Assembly: GCA_045589955.1 (NCBI GenBank)
Contig: JAZNQD010000065.1
Span: forward strand, 1-42,390
Reading direction: 5' to 3'
DNA: 42,390 nucleotides
DNA from: CAJGCS01 sp045589955
Lineage (GTDB): Bacteria > Bacillota_I > Bacilli_A > ML615J-28 > CAG-313
Both the position numbers and the translations under genes were made by a program. The notes below the pieces were generated by a model, which searched no databases, was not told where the DNA came from, and saw only the letters and a program-made list of their open reading frames with translations. Positions 8,817-16,944 of the stretch are shown here, one piece after another (position 1 is the stretch's first letter; every line of letters begins with the position of its first letter).

Positions 8817-8839
8817 AATATAGATATATAGGTGGTTAT

Positions 8840-9478
8840 ATGAATAAATATATTAATCGATTAAATGAAAACAACAAAACAGAATTTTTAAAAGAACTTT
8901 ATCAAATCGGCCAAATGAATGATGTTCCTATTATTGGAGATGATTCTTTAATGGTTGTTTTGAGCTTGATGAAAGCAAAAAACGTTAAGAATATTTTAGA
9001 AATTGGAACCGCAATTGCATACTCAGCCATTTCTTTTGTCTCTGATGATGAGAGTCGTTATGTCGATACAATTGAAAGAGATGAAGTAATGTATAATGAA
9101 GCTTTGAAAAATATCAAAGAAGTGGGCTTTGAAAAAAATATCAACGTGATTTTTGGTGATGCTAATTTGGTCAACACAACAAATTTTGAAAAGAAATATG
9201 ATGTAATCTTTATTGATGCTGCAAAAGCACAATATCAAAAATTCTTTGAAAAATATGTTCCATATCTAAAAGATGATGGAATAATTATCACTGATAATAT
9301 CTTATTCCATGGATGTGTTGAACAAGTTGTTTATGTAGAGGGCGAACCTTTAAGTAAAAATGTTCGTAAGATGGCAGAAAAACTAGATGTTTACAATCAT
9401 TATTTAAATAGTTTGCAAGACTTTAAAACCTATTACTTAAATATTGGTGATGGTTTAGCTATTACGGTGAGAAGATAA
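8840..9478 (+). CDS. trmR: tRNA 5-hydroxyuridine (wobble U34) methyltransferase, TrmR
   Basis: The 212-residue protein is a class I SAM-dependent O-methyltransferase (family 3) with the SAM-binding motif ILEIGTA near residue 55 and the metal/substrate aspartate stretch VIFIDAAKAQY. In Bacillus the orthologue YrrM methylates 5-hydroxyuridine at tRNA position 34 to 5-methoxyuridine. The identification rests mainly on gene order: two U32-family proteins follow, just like YrrN and YrrO (TrhP1/TrhP2), which make the hydroxyl group that TrmR methylates. Its stop codon overlaps the next start by one base, implying translational coupling. Confidence 0.85.
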   Translation: MNKYINRLNENNKTEFLKELYQIGQMNDVPIIGDDSLMVVLSLMKAKNVKNILEIGTAIAYSAISFVSDDESRYVDTIERDEVMYNEALKNIKEVGFEKNINVIFGDANLVNTTNFEKKYDVIFIDAAKAQYQKFFEKYVPYLKDDGIIITDNILFHGCVEQVVYVEGEPLSKNVRKMAEKLDVYNHYLNSLQDFKTYYLNIGDGLAITVRR

Positions 9479-10371
9479 TGAATATTATTTGTAATTATCG
9501 TAACAATACTTTTGTAAATAAATTTATTAAAAATAAACATATTGATGGCTATATAATAAGCCTTGATAAATACCATTTATTTACTGAGGCTGCATATTCG
9601 CTTGAAGAAGTAATTAATATCACTAAAAATCTAAAGAACAACAATAAAACTGTGATTGTTGATATTGCAAAAATCGTTCATGAAAATGAATTGCAAGACC
9701 TTGAAGATACTATTTTAGTACTTGCTCGAAATAATGTTGATTACTTTATGTATTCTGATTTTGGCGTTCACTATATTCTTAAAAAGAATAATTTAATTGA
9801 TAAAGCAATGCTTTATTCAAATACTTACCTTACAAATACTTATGATACAAAAATCTATCAAGAAAAAAATGGGATGGTTGTATTATCAAATCAAATCAAC
9901 GTTGATGAGTTAATCAAAATTTCTCATAATTCTTATCACAACCAAATAATTAGTGTCTTTGGTCTTGCAATGATAATGTATACTCATCGACCAATTCTAA
10001 CAAATTACTTTGACTATCGCAAACAAAACTATGATTCAACGAAAATGAATTATTCTTTACAAGAAGAATTTAGAGATGATTTGTATCCAATTGTTGAAAA
10101 TGATAATAGTACTAAAATTTATGATTTTGGTTACTATTACCTACTTGATGAATTAAAACATTTCTCTAATAATATAAATGTTATTGTTAGTGGAGAAATG
10201 CTAAATAGTAAAACATATCAAAGTGTTCTTAACTTATATTGTAGTTTATTAAAACAAGAAATTGATGAAGAAACTTGTTTAAAAGGATTGCAAGAGTTGG
10301 GTATTACCCTTAACAAAGGTGCATATGCACGTAAACTTACCTTGATAAAAGGAGGTAATCAAAATGCATAA
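9478..10371 (+). CDS. U32-like protein, probable tRNA U34 hydroxylase subunit TrhP1
   Basis: The 297-residue protein has no obvious catalytic or metal motif. Its size, its place between trmR and the clear TrhP2, and the Bacillus yrrM-yrrN-yrrO order all make it the YrrN/TrhP1 equivalent. That protein acts with TrhP2 in prephenate-dependent hydroxylation of wobble uridine. The sequence is lysine/asparagine rich and appears divergent from better known members, so the assignment is by context. Both ends are coupled: the start overlaps the trmR stop by one base and the end overlaps trhP2 by eight bases, with the SD AAAGGAGG of trhP2 lying inside this gene. Confidence 0.65.
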   Translation: MNIICNYRNNTFVNKFIKNKHIDGYIISLDKYHLFTEAAYSLEEVINITKNLKNNNKTVIVDIAKIVHENELQDLEDTILVLARNNVDYFMYSDFGVHYILKKNNLIDKAMLYSNTYLTNTYDTKIYQEKNGMVVLSNQINVDELIKISHNSYHNQIISVFGLAMIMYTHRPILTNYFDYRKQNYDSTKMNYSLQEEFRDDLYPIVENDNSTKIYDFGYYYLLDELKHFSNNINVIVSGEMLNSKTYQSVLNLYCSLLKQEIDEETCLKGLQELGITLNKGAYARKLTLIKGGNQNA

Positions 10372-11566
10372 GATTGAATTATTAGCACCAGCAGGTAATT
10401 TAGAAAAAGCACGCCTTGCTTTATTATATGGAGCAGATGCGGTATATGTTGGCGGAAAGATGTTTAGCTTAAGAGCACGAGCTTCGAATTTTGATATTCA
10501 TGATATTGAAAATCTATGTGTTTTCGCCAAAGAATTAAATAAAAAAGTATATGTAACAATGAATATACTCCCTCACGATGAGGACTTTGCTCATTTAGAA
10601 GAATATATTATGAGCTTAGATAAAGCTGGTGTAGATGCTATTATCACATCAAGTTTACATATTGTTCACACTGCTTTAAAAATTGCCCCAAGAATGGAAT
10701 GTCATATTTCAACGCAAATGTCAATAGCTAATTCTTATACTATTGAATATTACAAACAAGAAAAAGTTAAACGAGTTGTTTTAGCACGTGAAGTATCATT
10801 AGAAGAATTAAAGAAAATAATGCCTAATGATATGCCAATTGAGGTATTTATTCATGGGGGAATGTGTTGTAGTTATTCAGGACGTTGTGTTTTAAGTAAC
10901 TATATGACTGATCGTGATGCAAACCGTGGTGGTTGTGCTCATTCATGCCGATGGAACTATAAACTATATCAAGGAAAAAAGAAGATTGTTCGCAAAAATC
11001 AATACTTCAATATGGGGTCAAAAGACATGATGGCTCTTAAGTATATTCCCGATTTAATTGATTTAGGTGTTGCTTCTTTAAAGATTGAAGGAAGAATGAA
11101 GTCTGCATATTATCTTGCGACAGTTATTAGATGCTACCGAAAAGCTATTGATTTATACTATCAAAATCATAAAATTACAGACGATGAATTTAAAGAACTC
11201 GAAAAAGAAATTAATAAGGCTGAGAACCGTCTTACAAGTGATGGATTCTATCGTGGTAATATTCAAGTTGATGGAACACTTTATGATGACAGATGTGAAC
11301 ATCCAACCAAGGAATATATCGGCTATGTATTAGATTTTGATGAGTCTACTATGACCGCATTAATCGAACAACGTAACTATTTTGAAGTAAAAGATTTAGT
11401 TGAGTTTTTTGGACCTAAACTTGAAAATACAAGCTATGTTGTTGATAATATGTATTCGGTTAATCAAAAATGTGAAATTGATGTTGCAAGACATCCTTTA
11501 GAACAAATTAAAATTAAACTTCCTTTTAAAGTTCAAAAACATGACATGCTTAGAAAAGTTAAATAG
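10364..11566 (+). CDS. trhP2: U32 family protein, tRNA U34 hydroxylase subunit TrhP2
   Basis: The 400-residue protein opens with the U32 signature ELLAPAGNLEKARLALLYG and contains the family's cysteine cluster: Cys168, Cys169, Cys175, Cys191 and Cys195 within GMCCSYSGRC and GGCAHSCRW, a likely iron-sulfur site. U32 proteins were annotated as collagenases, but this branch (Bacillus YrrO, E. coli TrhP) hydroxylates uridine 34 of tRNA using prephenate-derived chemistry. The place right after trmR and the YrrN-like gene supports that role. The length agrees with YrrO. The SD AAAGGAGG gives a clear start. Confidence 0.88.
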   Translation: MHKIELLAPAGNLEKARLALLYGADAVYVGGKMFSLRARASNFDIHDIENLCVFAKELNKKVYVTMNILPHDEDFAHLEEYIMSLDKAGVDAIITSSLHIVHTALKIAPRMECHISTQMSIANSYTIEYYKQEKVKRVVLAREVSLEELKKIMPNDMPIEVFIHGGMCCSYSGRCVLSNYMTDRDANRGGCAHSCRWNYKLYQGKKKIVRKNQYFNMGSKDMMALKYIPDLIDLGVASLKIEGRMKSAYYLATVIRCYRKAIDLYYQNHKITDDEFKELEKEINKAENRLTSDGFYRGNIQVDGTLYDDRCEHPTKEYIGYVLDFDESTMTALIEQRNYFEVKDLVEFFGPKLENTSYVVDNMYSVNQKCEIDVARHPLEQIKIKLPFKVQKHDMLRKVK

Positions 11567-11585
11567 TTTAATAAATGGAAAAGAC

Positions 11586-11614
11586 TTGCAAAAAAGATTC
11601 TTTTTTGTTATAAT
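11586..11614 (+). promoter_or_regulatory. Sigma-A type promoter of greA-mtnN, with a palindromic spacer
   Basis: TTGCAA (11586-11591) and TATAAT (11609-11614) are 17 bp apart, with TGT before the -10 (extended -10). The spacer and -35 carry a near-perfect palindrome, CAAAAAAGA-T-TCTTTTTTG (11589-11607). Confidence 0.78.
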
Positions 11615-11649
11615 AATGTGATTAAAAAATTAATAATAAGAGGTATATT

Positions 11650-12114
11650 ATGGATCGTAATTATAATTTAACCCAAGAAGGTTTAGACAATCTTAAGAAA
11701 AGACTTGAAGAGTTAAAAATTGAAGAAAAAGAAAATATCATTGCTTTACAAGATGCACGTTCACAAGGTGACTTATCTGAAAATGCTGACTATGATGCGG
11801 CTAGAGATGCTCAAGCAAGAATTGCTGCTGAAATTAAAGACGTTGAAGATAAAATTAATAATGCTGTAATTATTACAAGTGTTGATACTAATAACTTAGG
11901 TAAACATGTTACAGTTCGTTTCTTAGACGACAACGAAGAAGAAACATATTTATTAGTTGGTACTATTGAAGCTGACCCACTTGCAAATAAAATTTCTAAC
12001 TTATCTCCGCTAGGGAAAGCAATTTTACATGCTAAACAAGGAAGCACTGTTCGCGTTAAGACAGAAGACGATGAACAATTTGACGTGTTAATTGTTAAAA
12101 TTTCTAAGAAATAA
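11650..12114 (+). CDS. greA: Transcription elongation factor GreA
   Basis: The 154-residue protein is a full-length GreA. It has an N-terminal coiled coil (about residues 1-75) with the conserved acidic tip DARSQGDLSENADYDAAR and a C-terminal FKBP-like domain ending in DVLIVKISKK. GreA enters the RNA polymerase secondary channel and stimulates cleavage of backtracked transcripts. As in Bacillus, it lies downstream of the yrrMNO-type tRNA genes, though here udk is missing between them. The SD AAGAGG precedes the ATG. The stop codon overlaps the start of mtnN. Confidence 0.96.
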   Translation: MDRNYNLTQEGLDNLKKRLEELKIEEKENIIALQDARSQGDLSENADYDAARDAQARIAAEIKDVEDKINNAVIITSVDTNNLGKHVTVRFLDDNEEETYLLVGTIEADPLANKISNLSPLGKAILHAKQGSTVRVKTEDDEQFDVLIVKISKK

Positions 12115-12800
12115 TGAAAAATATTGGTTTTATAATTGCCATGGAAAAAGAAAAACAAGCTTTAATGAACTTGTTTGATAATGTTGAAAATATTCAAATC
12201 TGTGGTGTAAATTTCACTAAAGCAACTTACAAAGAAAAAAACATTGTTATTGCCTTAGCAGGTATTGGTAAAGTCAATGCAGCACATACAACAACTTTGT
12301 TAATTGAACACTTTAATGTTGATTTAATTATTAGTTCTGGTATTGCTGGTGGATATAATCGAAATTTAAAAACATTAGATTTTGTTGTGGCTGAATCTGT
12401 TTCATATTCTGATGTTGATGCAGGTGTTGAAGAAGGCGAAGTTTATGGGCAAATTCCAGGTATGCCTCAAGAATATAAATGTAATTATGAACTAATTCAA
12501 AAAGCTAATATTGATAATGTTTATTTTGGTAAGATTTTATCAGGTGATCAATTTGTAAGTGACTATCAAAAAGTTAACGAGATCGTTACAAAACATTTCC
12601 CTAATCAAAATGTCATGGCTTTTGAGATGGAACTTGGTGCAGTTGCTCAAATTGCTTATCTAATGAATGTTCCACTTATGGCAGTTAAGTGTATTTCTGA
12701 TATTATTGGTGAATCAAACTTAACTGATTATAATGCATTTTCATATCTTGCATGTGAAAAACTTGTTGTGTTAGTTGAAAAAGTATTAAATATTTTATAA
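12114..12800 (+). CDS. mtnN: 5'-methylthioadenosine/S-adenosylhomocysteine nucleosidase
   Basis: The 228-residue product is a standard MTA/SAH nucleosidase. The N-terminal IGFIIAMEKEK carries the catalytic-loop glutamate, SGIAGG is in the middle, and FEMELGAVAQ plus the CISDIIG segment carry the substrate and catalytic residues. It splits adenine from MTA and SAH in the cytoplasm, recycling the by-products of SAM-dependent methylation; metK lies in the same window. The ATG overlaps the greA stop (TAATG), so the two genes are translationally coupled. Confidence 0.95.
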   Translation: MKNIGFIIAMEKEKQALMNLFDNVENIQICGVNFTKATYKEKNIVIALAGIGKVNAAHTTTLLIEHFNVDLIISSGIAGGYNRNLKTLDFVVAESVSYSDVDAGVEEGEVYGQIPGMPQEYKCNYELIQKANIDNVYFGKILSGDQFVSDYQKVNEIVTKHFPNQNVMAFEMELGAVAQIAYLMNVPLMAVKCISDIIGESNLTDYNAFSYLACEKLVVLVEKVLNIL

Positions 12801-12802
12801 AT

Positions 12803-12829
12803 AAAAATCCAGCAATGCTGGATTTTTTA
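12803..12829. terminator. Bidirectional terminator between mtnN and tcdA
   Basis: An 11-bp stem, AAAAATCCAGC (12803-12813) with GCTGGATTTTT (12817-12827), has an AAT loop and T or A tracts on both sides. It sits between convergent genes and reaches the tcdA stop codon. Confidence 0.9.
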
Positions 12830-13501
12830 TTTTATTAATGTATTTATTACTTTAGATGCAATCATTAAACCAGCACAACTAGGCAGATATGAAATTGAAC
12901 CTAGAACATTTGTTGTTGTTTTAGTTGGAACTTCAGTTGAAAACAAGACATCAAGATGATTAATGTTTCGTTTGCGAAGCTCTAAACGAACAACTTTTGC
13001 TAGTGGACAAGTATGAGTTTTAGAAATATCAGTTATCATAAGCTTAGAAGGATCAACTTTATTAGCAGTTCCTAAACTAGAAATGATATTAGTATTATGT
13101 TCTTTACATTTTTCAATAATTAGTAACTTTCCTGTTACATTGTCAATGGCATCAACAACATAATCATAATCTTGGAAGTTAAACATATTAATTGTATCTT
13201 CAGACACAAATAATGGATATGTTTTTAGTTCAATGTTTGGATTAATGTCAAGGATTCTCTCTTTCATAACGTCAACTTTTTTTCTGCCAACTGTTGAGTG
13301 AAGAGCTAATATTTGACGATTAATATTAGTAATATCAACATTGTCAAAATCAACAATTGATAATTTACCAATGCCAGAACGAACAAGTGCTTCAACAACA
13401 TATGAACCAACTCCGCCAATGCCGAAGACAATAACATTTGCACGTTTTAGTTTATTTAGATTTTCTTCTCCAATTAATAGTTCAGTTCTTTGAAATTGCA
13501 T
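12827..13501 (-). CDS. tcdA: tRNA threonylcarbamoyladenosine dehydratase (TcdA, ThiF/E1-like)
   Basis: The 224-residue protein has the ThiF/MoeB adenylation fold: nucleotide motif GIGGVGSYV, then VDFDNVDITNINRQI, with the region TCPLAKVVRLELRKR near the C-terminus as in TcdA/YgdL. TcdA cyclises t6A37 to ct6A in tRNA using ATP. The ATG at 13501 is preferred because GAGGTAAATATT precedes it. An in-frame ATG at 13528 would add nine residues but has no visible SD, and those codons cover a TATAAT box (13520-13525, minus strand) that may be the gene's own promoter. It lies just downstream of the sigma factor gene, on the same strand. Another ThiF-family role cannot be fully excluded. Confidence 0.85.
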   Translation of the reverse strand: MQFQRTELLIGEENLNKLKRANVIVFGIGGVGSYVVEALVRSGIGKLSIVDFDNVDITNINRQILALHSTVGRKKVDVMKERILDINPNIELKTYPLFVSEDTINMFNFQDYDYVVDAIDNVTGKLLIIEKCKEHNTNIISSLGTANKVDPSKLMITDISKTHTCPLAKVVRLELRKRNINHLDVLFSTEVPTKTTTNVLGSISYLPSCAGLMIASKVINTLIK

Positions 13502-13556
13502 AATATTTACCTCGTATCGATTATACAATAATTTTTTTTAAAAAAGTATTTAAATG

Positions 13557-14225
13557 CTATTTCAAATATAGATATAATTTTGTTAAAGCCCTTTTTTCGA
13601 TTCTTGAAACATAACTTCTGCTTATTCCCATTTGTTTTGCTATTTGCTTTTGAGTTTCAATTTTATGGTTATTAAATCCAAATCTTCTTGATATAATATC
13701 TAATTCTCTTTCGTCAAGTATTTTTAGGGCTTCTCTAAGTTTTATTTTTTGTTCTTCAGCAATCAAAGTGGAAGTAATTGTTGGGGCATTATCCTCAATA
13801 ATGTCATATAATTTAATTTCATTACCATCTTTGTCTTCACCAATTGATGAATATAAAGAAGTAACCTCTTTGTGCTTTTTGGTGTTACGAATATACATTA
13901 AAATTTCATTTTCAATACATCTTGAGGCATAAGTTGATAACTTAGTATTAGAATTAAAGTTATAAGAATCAATTGCTTTAATTAATCCGAATGCGCCAAT
14001 CGAAATTAAATCATCCCTTTCGTCTTTGTAATTTTCAAACTTTTTAACAATATGGGCTACTAAACGTAAGTTGTGTTCTATTAGAGTGTTACGTGCATTG
14101 AAATCTTTATTCTTCCAAAGATTTAAATAATGAATTTCTTCTTCGGGACTTAATACTTCAGGAAATGTTTTAGAGTTTAATGATCCAATGACTGGAAAAA
14201 GAAATAGTGATAGAAGTGAAAACAT
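13557..14225 (-). CDS. Sigma-K/sigma-E-like RNA polymerase sigma factor with hydrophobic pro-sequence
   Basis: The 222-residue protein is a sigma-70 family member closest in pattern to sporulation sigma-K. Residues about 1-16 are hydrophobic (MFSLLSLFLFPVIGSL), followed by the FPEVLSPEEE segment that matches the start of mature sigma-K. Region 2 contains LIEHNLRLVAHIVKKF and STYASRCIENEILMYIR. Region 4 ends with GISRSYVSRIEKRALTK, a helix-turn-helix nearly identical to the sigma-K class. In spore formers the pro-sequence tethers inactive sigma-K to a membrane until SpoIVFB cleaves it. Here the pro-part is about ten residues shorter than in Bacillus. The SD AAGGAGG lies just before the ATG. 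Whether this organism sporulates is not visible; the factor could have been redirected. Confidence 0.88.
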   Translation of the reverse strand: MFSLLSLFLFPVIGSLNSKTFPEVLSPEEEIHYLNLWKNKDFNARNTLIEHNLRLVAHIVKKFENYKDERDDLISIGAFGLIKAIDSYNFNSNTKLSTYASRCIENEILMYIRNTKKHKEVTSLYSSIGEDKDGNEIKLYDIIEDNAPTITSTLIAEEQKIKLREALKILDERELDIISRRFGFNNHKIETQKQIAKQMGISRSYVSRIEKRALTKLYLYLK

Positions 14226-14242
14226 AGTCCTCCTTAATTAAA

Positions 14243-14275
14243 ATTATAGACAAAAAGCGATATTTTTGGTATAAT
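14243..14275 (+). promoter_or_regulatory. yqeG operon promoter overlapping a minus-strand -10 box
   Basis: On the plus strand TAGACA (14247-14252) and TATAAT (14270-14275) are 17 bp apart, with TGG before the -10. On the minus strand a TATAAT (14248-14243) ahead of the sigma factor gene shares bases with this -35 box. No convincing minus-strand -35 is seen. Confidence 0.72.
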
Positions 14276-14302
14276 ATGAATTGAATTATAAGGGTTAAAA
14301 CT

Positions 14303-14872
14303 ATGAAAAATAACAAATATATCAAATATATACCAACTTATTGTGCAATGTCTATTTATGATATTGATTTCGATAAATTATATGAACAAGGTAAAAAAAT
14401 AATACTTACTGATTTAGATAACACCTTAATCAGTTATCGCCAAAACCAAGCAGATGAAAGATTAATTGAGTTAGGCGAATATCTAAAAAATACTGGTTTT
14501 AAAATATTTATTGTTACAAATAATAACGAAAAAAGAGTTGTTGAATTTTCAAAGACATTTGTAATTGATGGATATTTGACAAAAGCCAATAAACCTTCTC
14601 CAAAGAAAATAGAAATGTTTATTAAAGAGAATAAACTCCAAAAAGAGGAAATTATTTATATGGGCGATCAGCTCGTAACTGATATAGCAGGTGCAAACAA
14701 TGCAGGTTTAGAATCAGCATTTATTTCTACAATCGATCCGAGTAGTCAAAAATGGTATACAAAGATTAATCGTCTGCGTGAAAAACGTATTATAAGAAAA
14801 ATTTATAAAACTGATCCGGCTTCTGCAAAGCGAATAGAAAATACAATAAATCGAGGAAATGTAAATGAGTAA
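14303..14872 (+). CDS. yqeG: YqeG family HAD-type phosphatase
   Basis: The 189-residue product is a HAD-superfamily IIIA phosphatase of the YqeG family. The nucleophile motif is ILTDLDNTLI (residues about 33-42, DxDxT), and the later motif MGDQLVTDI carries the metal-binding aspartates. The cellular substrate is unknown; the family sits beside ribosome-assembly genes in most Firmicutes. It opens the yqeG-yqeH-yqeK-rsfS operon and overlaps yqeH by eight bases. The upstream SD (AAGGG) is weak. Confidence 0.9.
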   Translation: MKNNKYIKYIPTYCAMSIYDIDFDKLYEQGKKIILTDLDNTLISYRQNQADERLIELGEYLKNTGFKIFIVTNNNEKRVVEFSKTFVIDGYLTKANKPSPKKIEMFIKENKLQKEEIIYMGDQLVTDIAGANNAGLESAFISTIDPSSQKWYTKINRLREKRIIRKIYKTDPASAKRIENTINRGNVNE

Positions 14873-16001
14873 ATGTATCGGTTGTGGAGTTAAACTTCAA
14901 ACTACTGATCCTGAAAAAGCAGGATATGTCAAAGAAATAGTCTTAATTGAAAATGGTGATGATGTTTATTGTAAAAGATGTCATGACGTTATTCATCATA
15001 ATAAAAAATATGAAGATACTAATGATGTTGAAGGATATTACAATAAAATTAAAAATATTAAAAACACTAAATCATTAATATTATTGCTTATTGATATCTT
15101 TGATATTAATAATAGTTTTATTCCTAAGCTTGCTAAATATATTGGGAAAAATGAAGTTTTAATTCTTGTTAATAAAATTGATATTATACCTAAAACCATT
15201 AAGCTTAAAAATATTGAAGAGTATGTAAGAAGATTATCAAAAGAAAATGAACTTAATGTAGTTGGTGTAATGATGATTTCTGCAAAAAACCCTAAACATT
15301 GTGAAAAAGTTGTTGATAAAATAAAAAAATTAAAATATCGTTATCGTAACCCTAATAAGACAGGATTTGACGATTGCTATGTAATGGGATGTGCTAGTGT
15401 TGGTAAATCAACCTTTATTAATAGTATCATTAGTACTTATTTAGAAGGCAAAAACTTTATTACTACAAGTGAACAATATCATACAACAGTTGATATTATT
15501 AAAATACCTTTAGATAGTAAAAACTATATTATTGATACTCCTGGAATTGTTAATGATAAATCATTTGGCAATTATTTAAGTTATGAATCAATGCGCGATT
15601 TAAAAGTTTCAACTTATCTTAAACCTAAAACATATCAACTACAATGCGATCAGACAATCTTTGTTGGTGGACTTTGTCGTTTAGAATTTTGTGAAGGAAC
15701 AAATATCAGCGCAAGCTTTTATGTAAGCAAAGATTTATACATTCATCGTACTAAAACAATTAAAGCAGATTCACTTTGGGAACTTCAAAAACAAAAACTT
15801 TTAGTGCCACCTTATACAGATAAAGAATTTAAACAATTAACTAATTTTAAAACTTATGAATATTTAGTTGAATCAAAACAAAAGCCAAAAGATTTGCTAA
15901 TTCCTAATGTCGGTTTTGTTCATTTATCTGGAGATAACTTAAAAGTTAAGCTATATATTGATGAAAAAATAAATGTTACATTTGAGGATAATTTCTTATA
16001 A
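14865..16001 (+). CDS. yqeH: Circularly permuted ribosome-assembly GTPase YqeH
   Basis: The 378-residue protein has an N-terminal zinc finger (Cys4, Cys7, Cys36, Cys39) followed by a GTPase domain whose motifs come in permuted order: G4 NKID at 103-106, then the P-loop GCASVGKS at 175-182, then G3 DTPG at 224-227. The C-terminal 130 or so residues form the RNA-binding part. YqeH is needed for 30S subunit assembly in Bacillus. Length and motif order are standard. It is coupled at both ends: an eight-base overlap with yqeG and a TAATG overlap with yqeK. Confidence 0.95.
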   Translation: MSKCIGCGVKLQTTDPEKAGYVKEIVLIENGDDVYCKRCHDVIHHNKKYEDTNDVEGYYNKIKNIKNTKSLILLLIDIFDINNSFIPKLAKYIGKNEVLILVNKIDIIPKTIKLKNIEEYVRRLSKENELNVVGVMMISAKNPKHCEKVVDKIKKLKYRYRNPNKTGFDDCYVMGCASVGKSTFINSIISTYLEGKNFITTSEQYHTTVDIIKIPLDSKNYIIDTPGIVNDKSFGNYLSYESMRDLKVSTYLKPKTYQLQCDQTIFVGGLCRLEFCEGTNISASFYVSKDLYIHRTKTIKADSLWELQKQKLLVPPYTDKEFKQLTNFKTYEYLVESKQKPKDLLIPNVGFVHLSGDNLKVKLYIDEKINVTFEDNFL

Positions 16002-16585
16002 TGGATATTGAAAAAATAAAAGAACAATTAAAAAATAACATGACTGTTAATGGTAATGTTAACAAAAGATATTATCATAGTGTCGAAGTTGCTAAAATGG
16101 CAGTAGAACTTGTTCAGAAACATAAGCTTTCATTAGATATTGAAAAAGTATATATTTCTGGTATTTTGCATGATGCAACTAAATTATTTAGTAAAGAAAA
16201 ACAAAAACAAATGCTTTATGAACTTGGCTATCAAGATAGTGATGAAATTATGCTTTCACCAAATGTTTGGCATGGAGAAACTGCCCCAAGCTTTGTTAAA
16301 GAAGAATATAATATATTTGATGAGGAAATATTGAATGCGATAAAATATCATGTTATGGGACGACCTAACATGACTGATTTAGAAAAAGTAGTTTTTATAG
16401 CTGACTACGTTGAAAGATCACGAGTTGGAAAAGTGTTTGATGATGCAAGAAAAATTGCATTTGAAGATCTAAATAAAGCACTTATTTTTATTCTTGAATC
16501 ACAAATTAAATATATTACTTCTTCAAATGAAACACTCATCTCACAGACTCTTAAGACTTATGAGTATTATAAAAAAGGAGAATAA
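16001..16585 (+). CDS. yqeK: YqeK family HD-domain hydrolase
   Basis: The 194-residue protein has an HD-type metal site: YYHSVEVAKMA near residue 26, ISGILHDATK around 49-58, and a downstream histidine pair (WHGE, KYHVMG). YqeK proteins are symmetrical Ap4A hydrolases giving two ADP. In most relatives nadD lies directly upstream of yqeK and is sometimes fused to it; here no nadD is present between yqeH and yqeK. The ATG overlaps the yqeH stop. Confidence 0.88.
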   Translation: MDIEKIKEQLKNNMTVNGNVNKRYYHSVEVAKMAVELVQKHKLSLDIEKVYISGILHDATKLFSKEKQKQMLYELGYQDSDEIMLSPNVWHGETAPSFVKEEYNIFDEEILNAIKYHVMGRPNMTDLEKVVFIADYVERSRVGKVFDDARKIAFEDLNKALIFILESQIKYITSSNETLISQTLKTYEYYKKGE

Positions 16586-16602
16586 TGCTTAAGAATGGAT
16601 AA
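16585..16602 (+). other. Five-codon minicistron (MLKNG) overlapping the rsfS start
   Basis: ATG at 16585 overlaps the yqeK stop (TAATG) and has AAGGAG (16575-16580) at ideal spacing. It encodes Met-Leu-Lys-Asn-Gly and stops at 16602, just inside rsfS. The rsfS ATG at 16595 is 14 bases from that same SD, which is far. Whether the minicistron is translated is not known. Confidence 0.3.
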
Positions 16603-16927
16603 AAAATTAAATGTTGTTGTTAATATGTTGGAAAAAGCTGTTGTTCGTGATATAATTATATATGATATGAAAAATATTACTCCCTTTTATGATTATGCAA
16701 TAATATGCACAGCTAATACATCAAGACAAGCATCTGCGGCAATAAACTATGTACGTAAAGATGTTGGCGAATTTAATATTGAAGTTAAAGGATACCATAC
16801 AAGTAGTGAAACTAAGTGGCATATAGTAGATTTAGGTGATATTGTTGTACATGTTTTTGTCGGAGATGAAAGAGAAAAATATAATTTAGATGGAATGTAT
16901 TCAATGCAAGATATGCTAATTGAATAA
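16595..16927 (+). CDS. rsfS: Ribosomal silencing factor RsfS
   Basis: The 110-residue protein matches the RsfS/Iojap family across its length, with the core patterns YDYAIICTANTSRQ and WHIVDLGDIVVHVF. RsfS binds uL14 on the large subunit and blocks subunit joining when nutrients are scarce. It follows yqeK as in other Firmicutes. In-frame stop codons upstream rule out a longer start. The spacing to the nearest good SD (AAGGAG) is unusually long, about 14 bases. Confidence 0.93.
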   Translation: MDKKLNVVVNMLEKAVVRDIIIYDMKNITPFYDYAIICTANTSRQASAAINYVRKDVGEFNIEVKGYHTSSETKWHIVDLGDIVVHVFVGDEREKYNLDGMYSMQDMLIE

Positions 16928-16944
16928 TGATATTAACCAAATTC

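Noticed and set aside
13502..13528. Upstream ATG adding nine residues to TcdA
   Set aside because: These codons cover a TATAAT box on the same strand and have no SD, while ATG at 13501 has GAGGT at good spacing.
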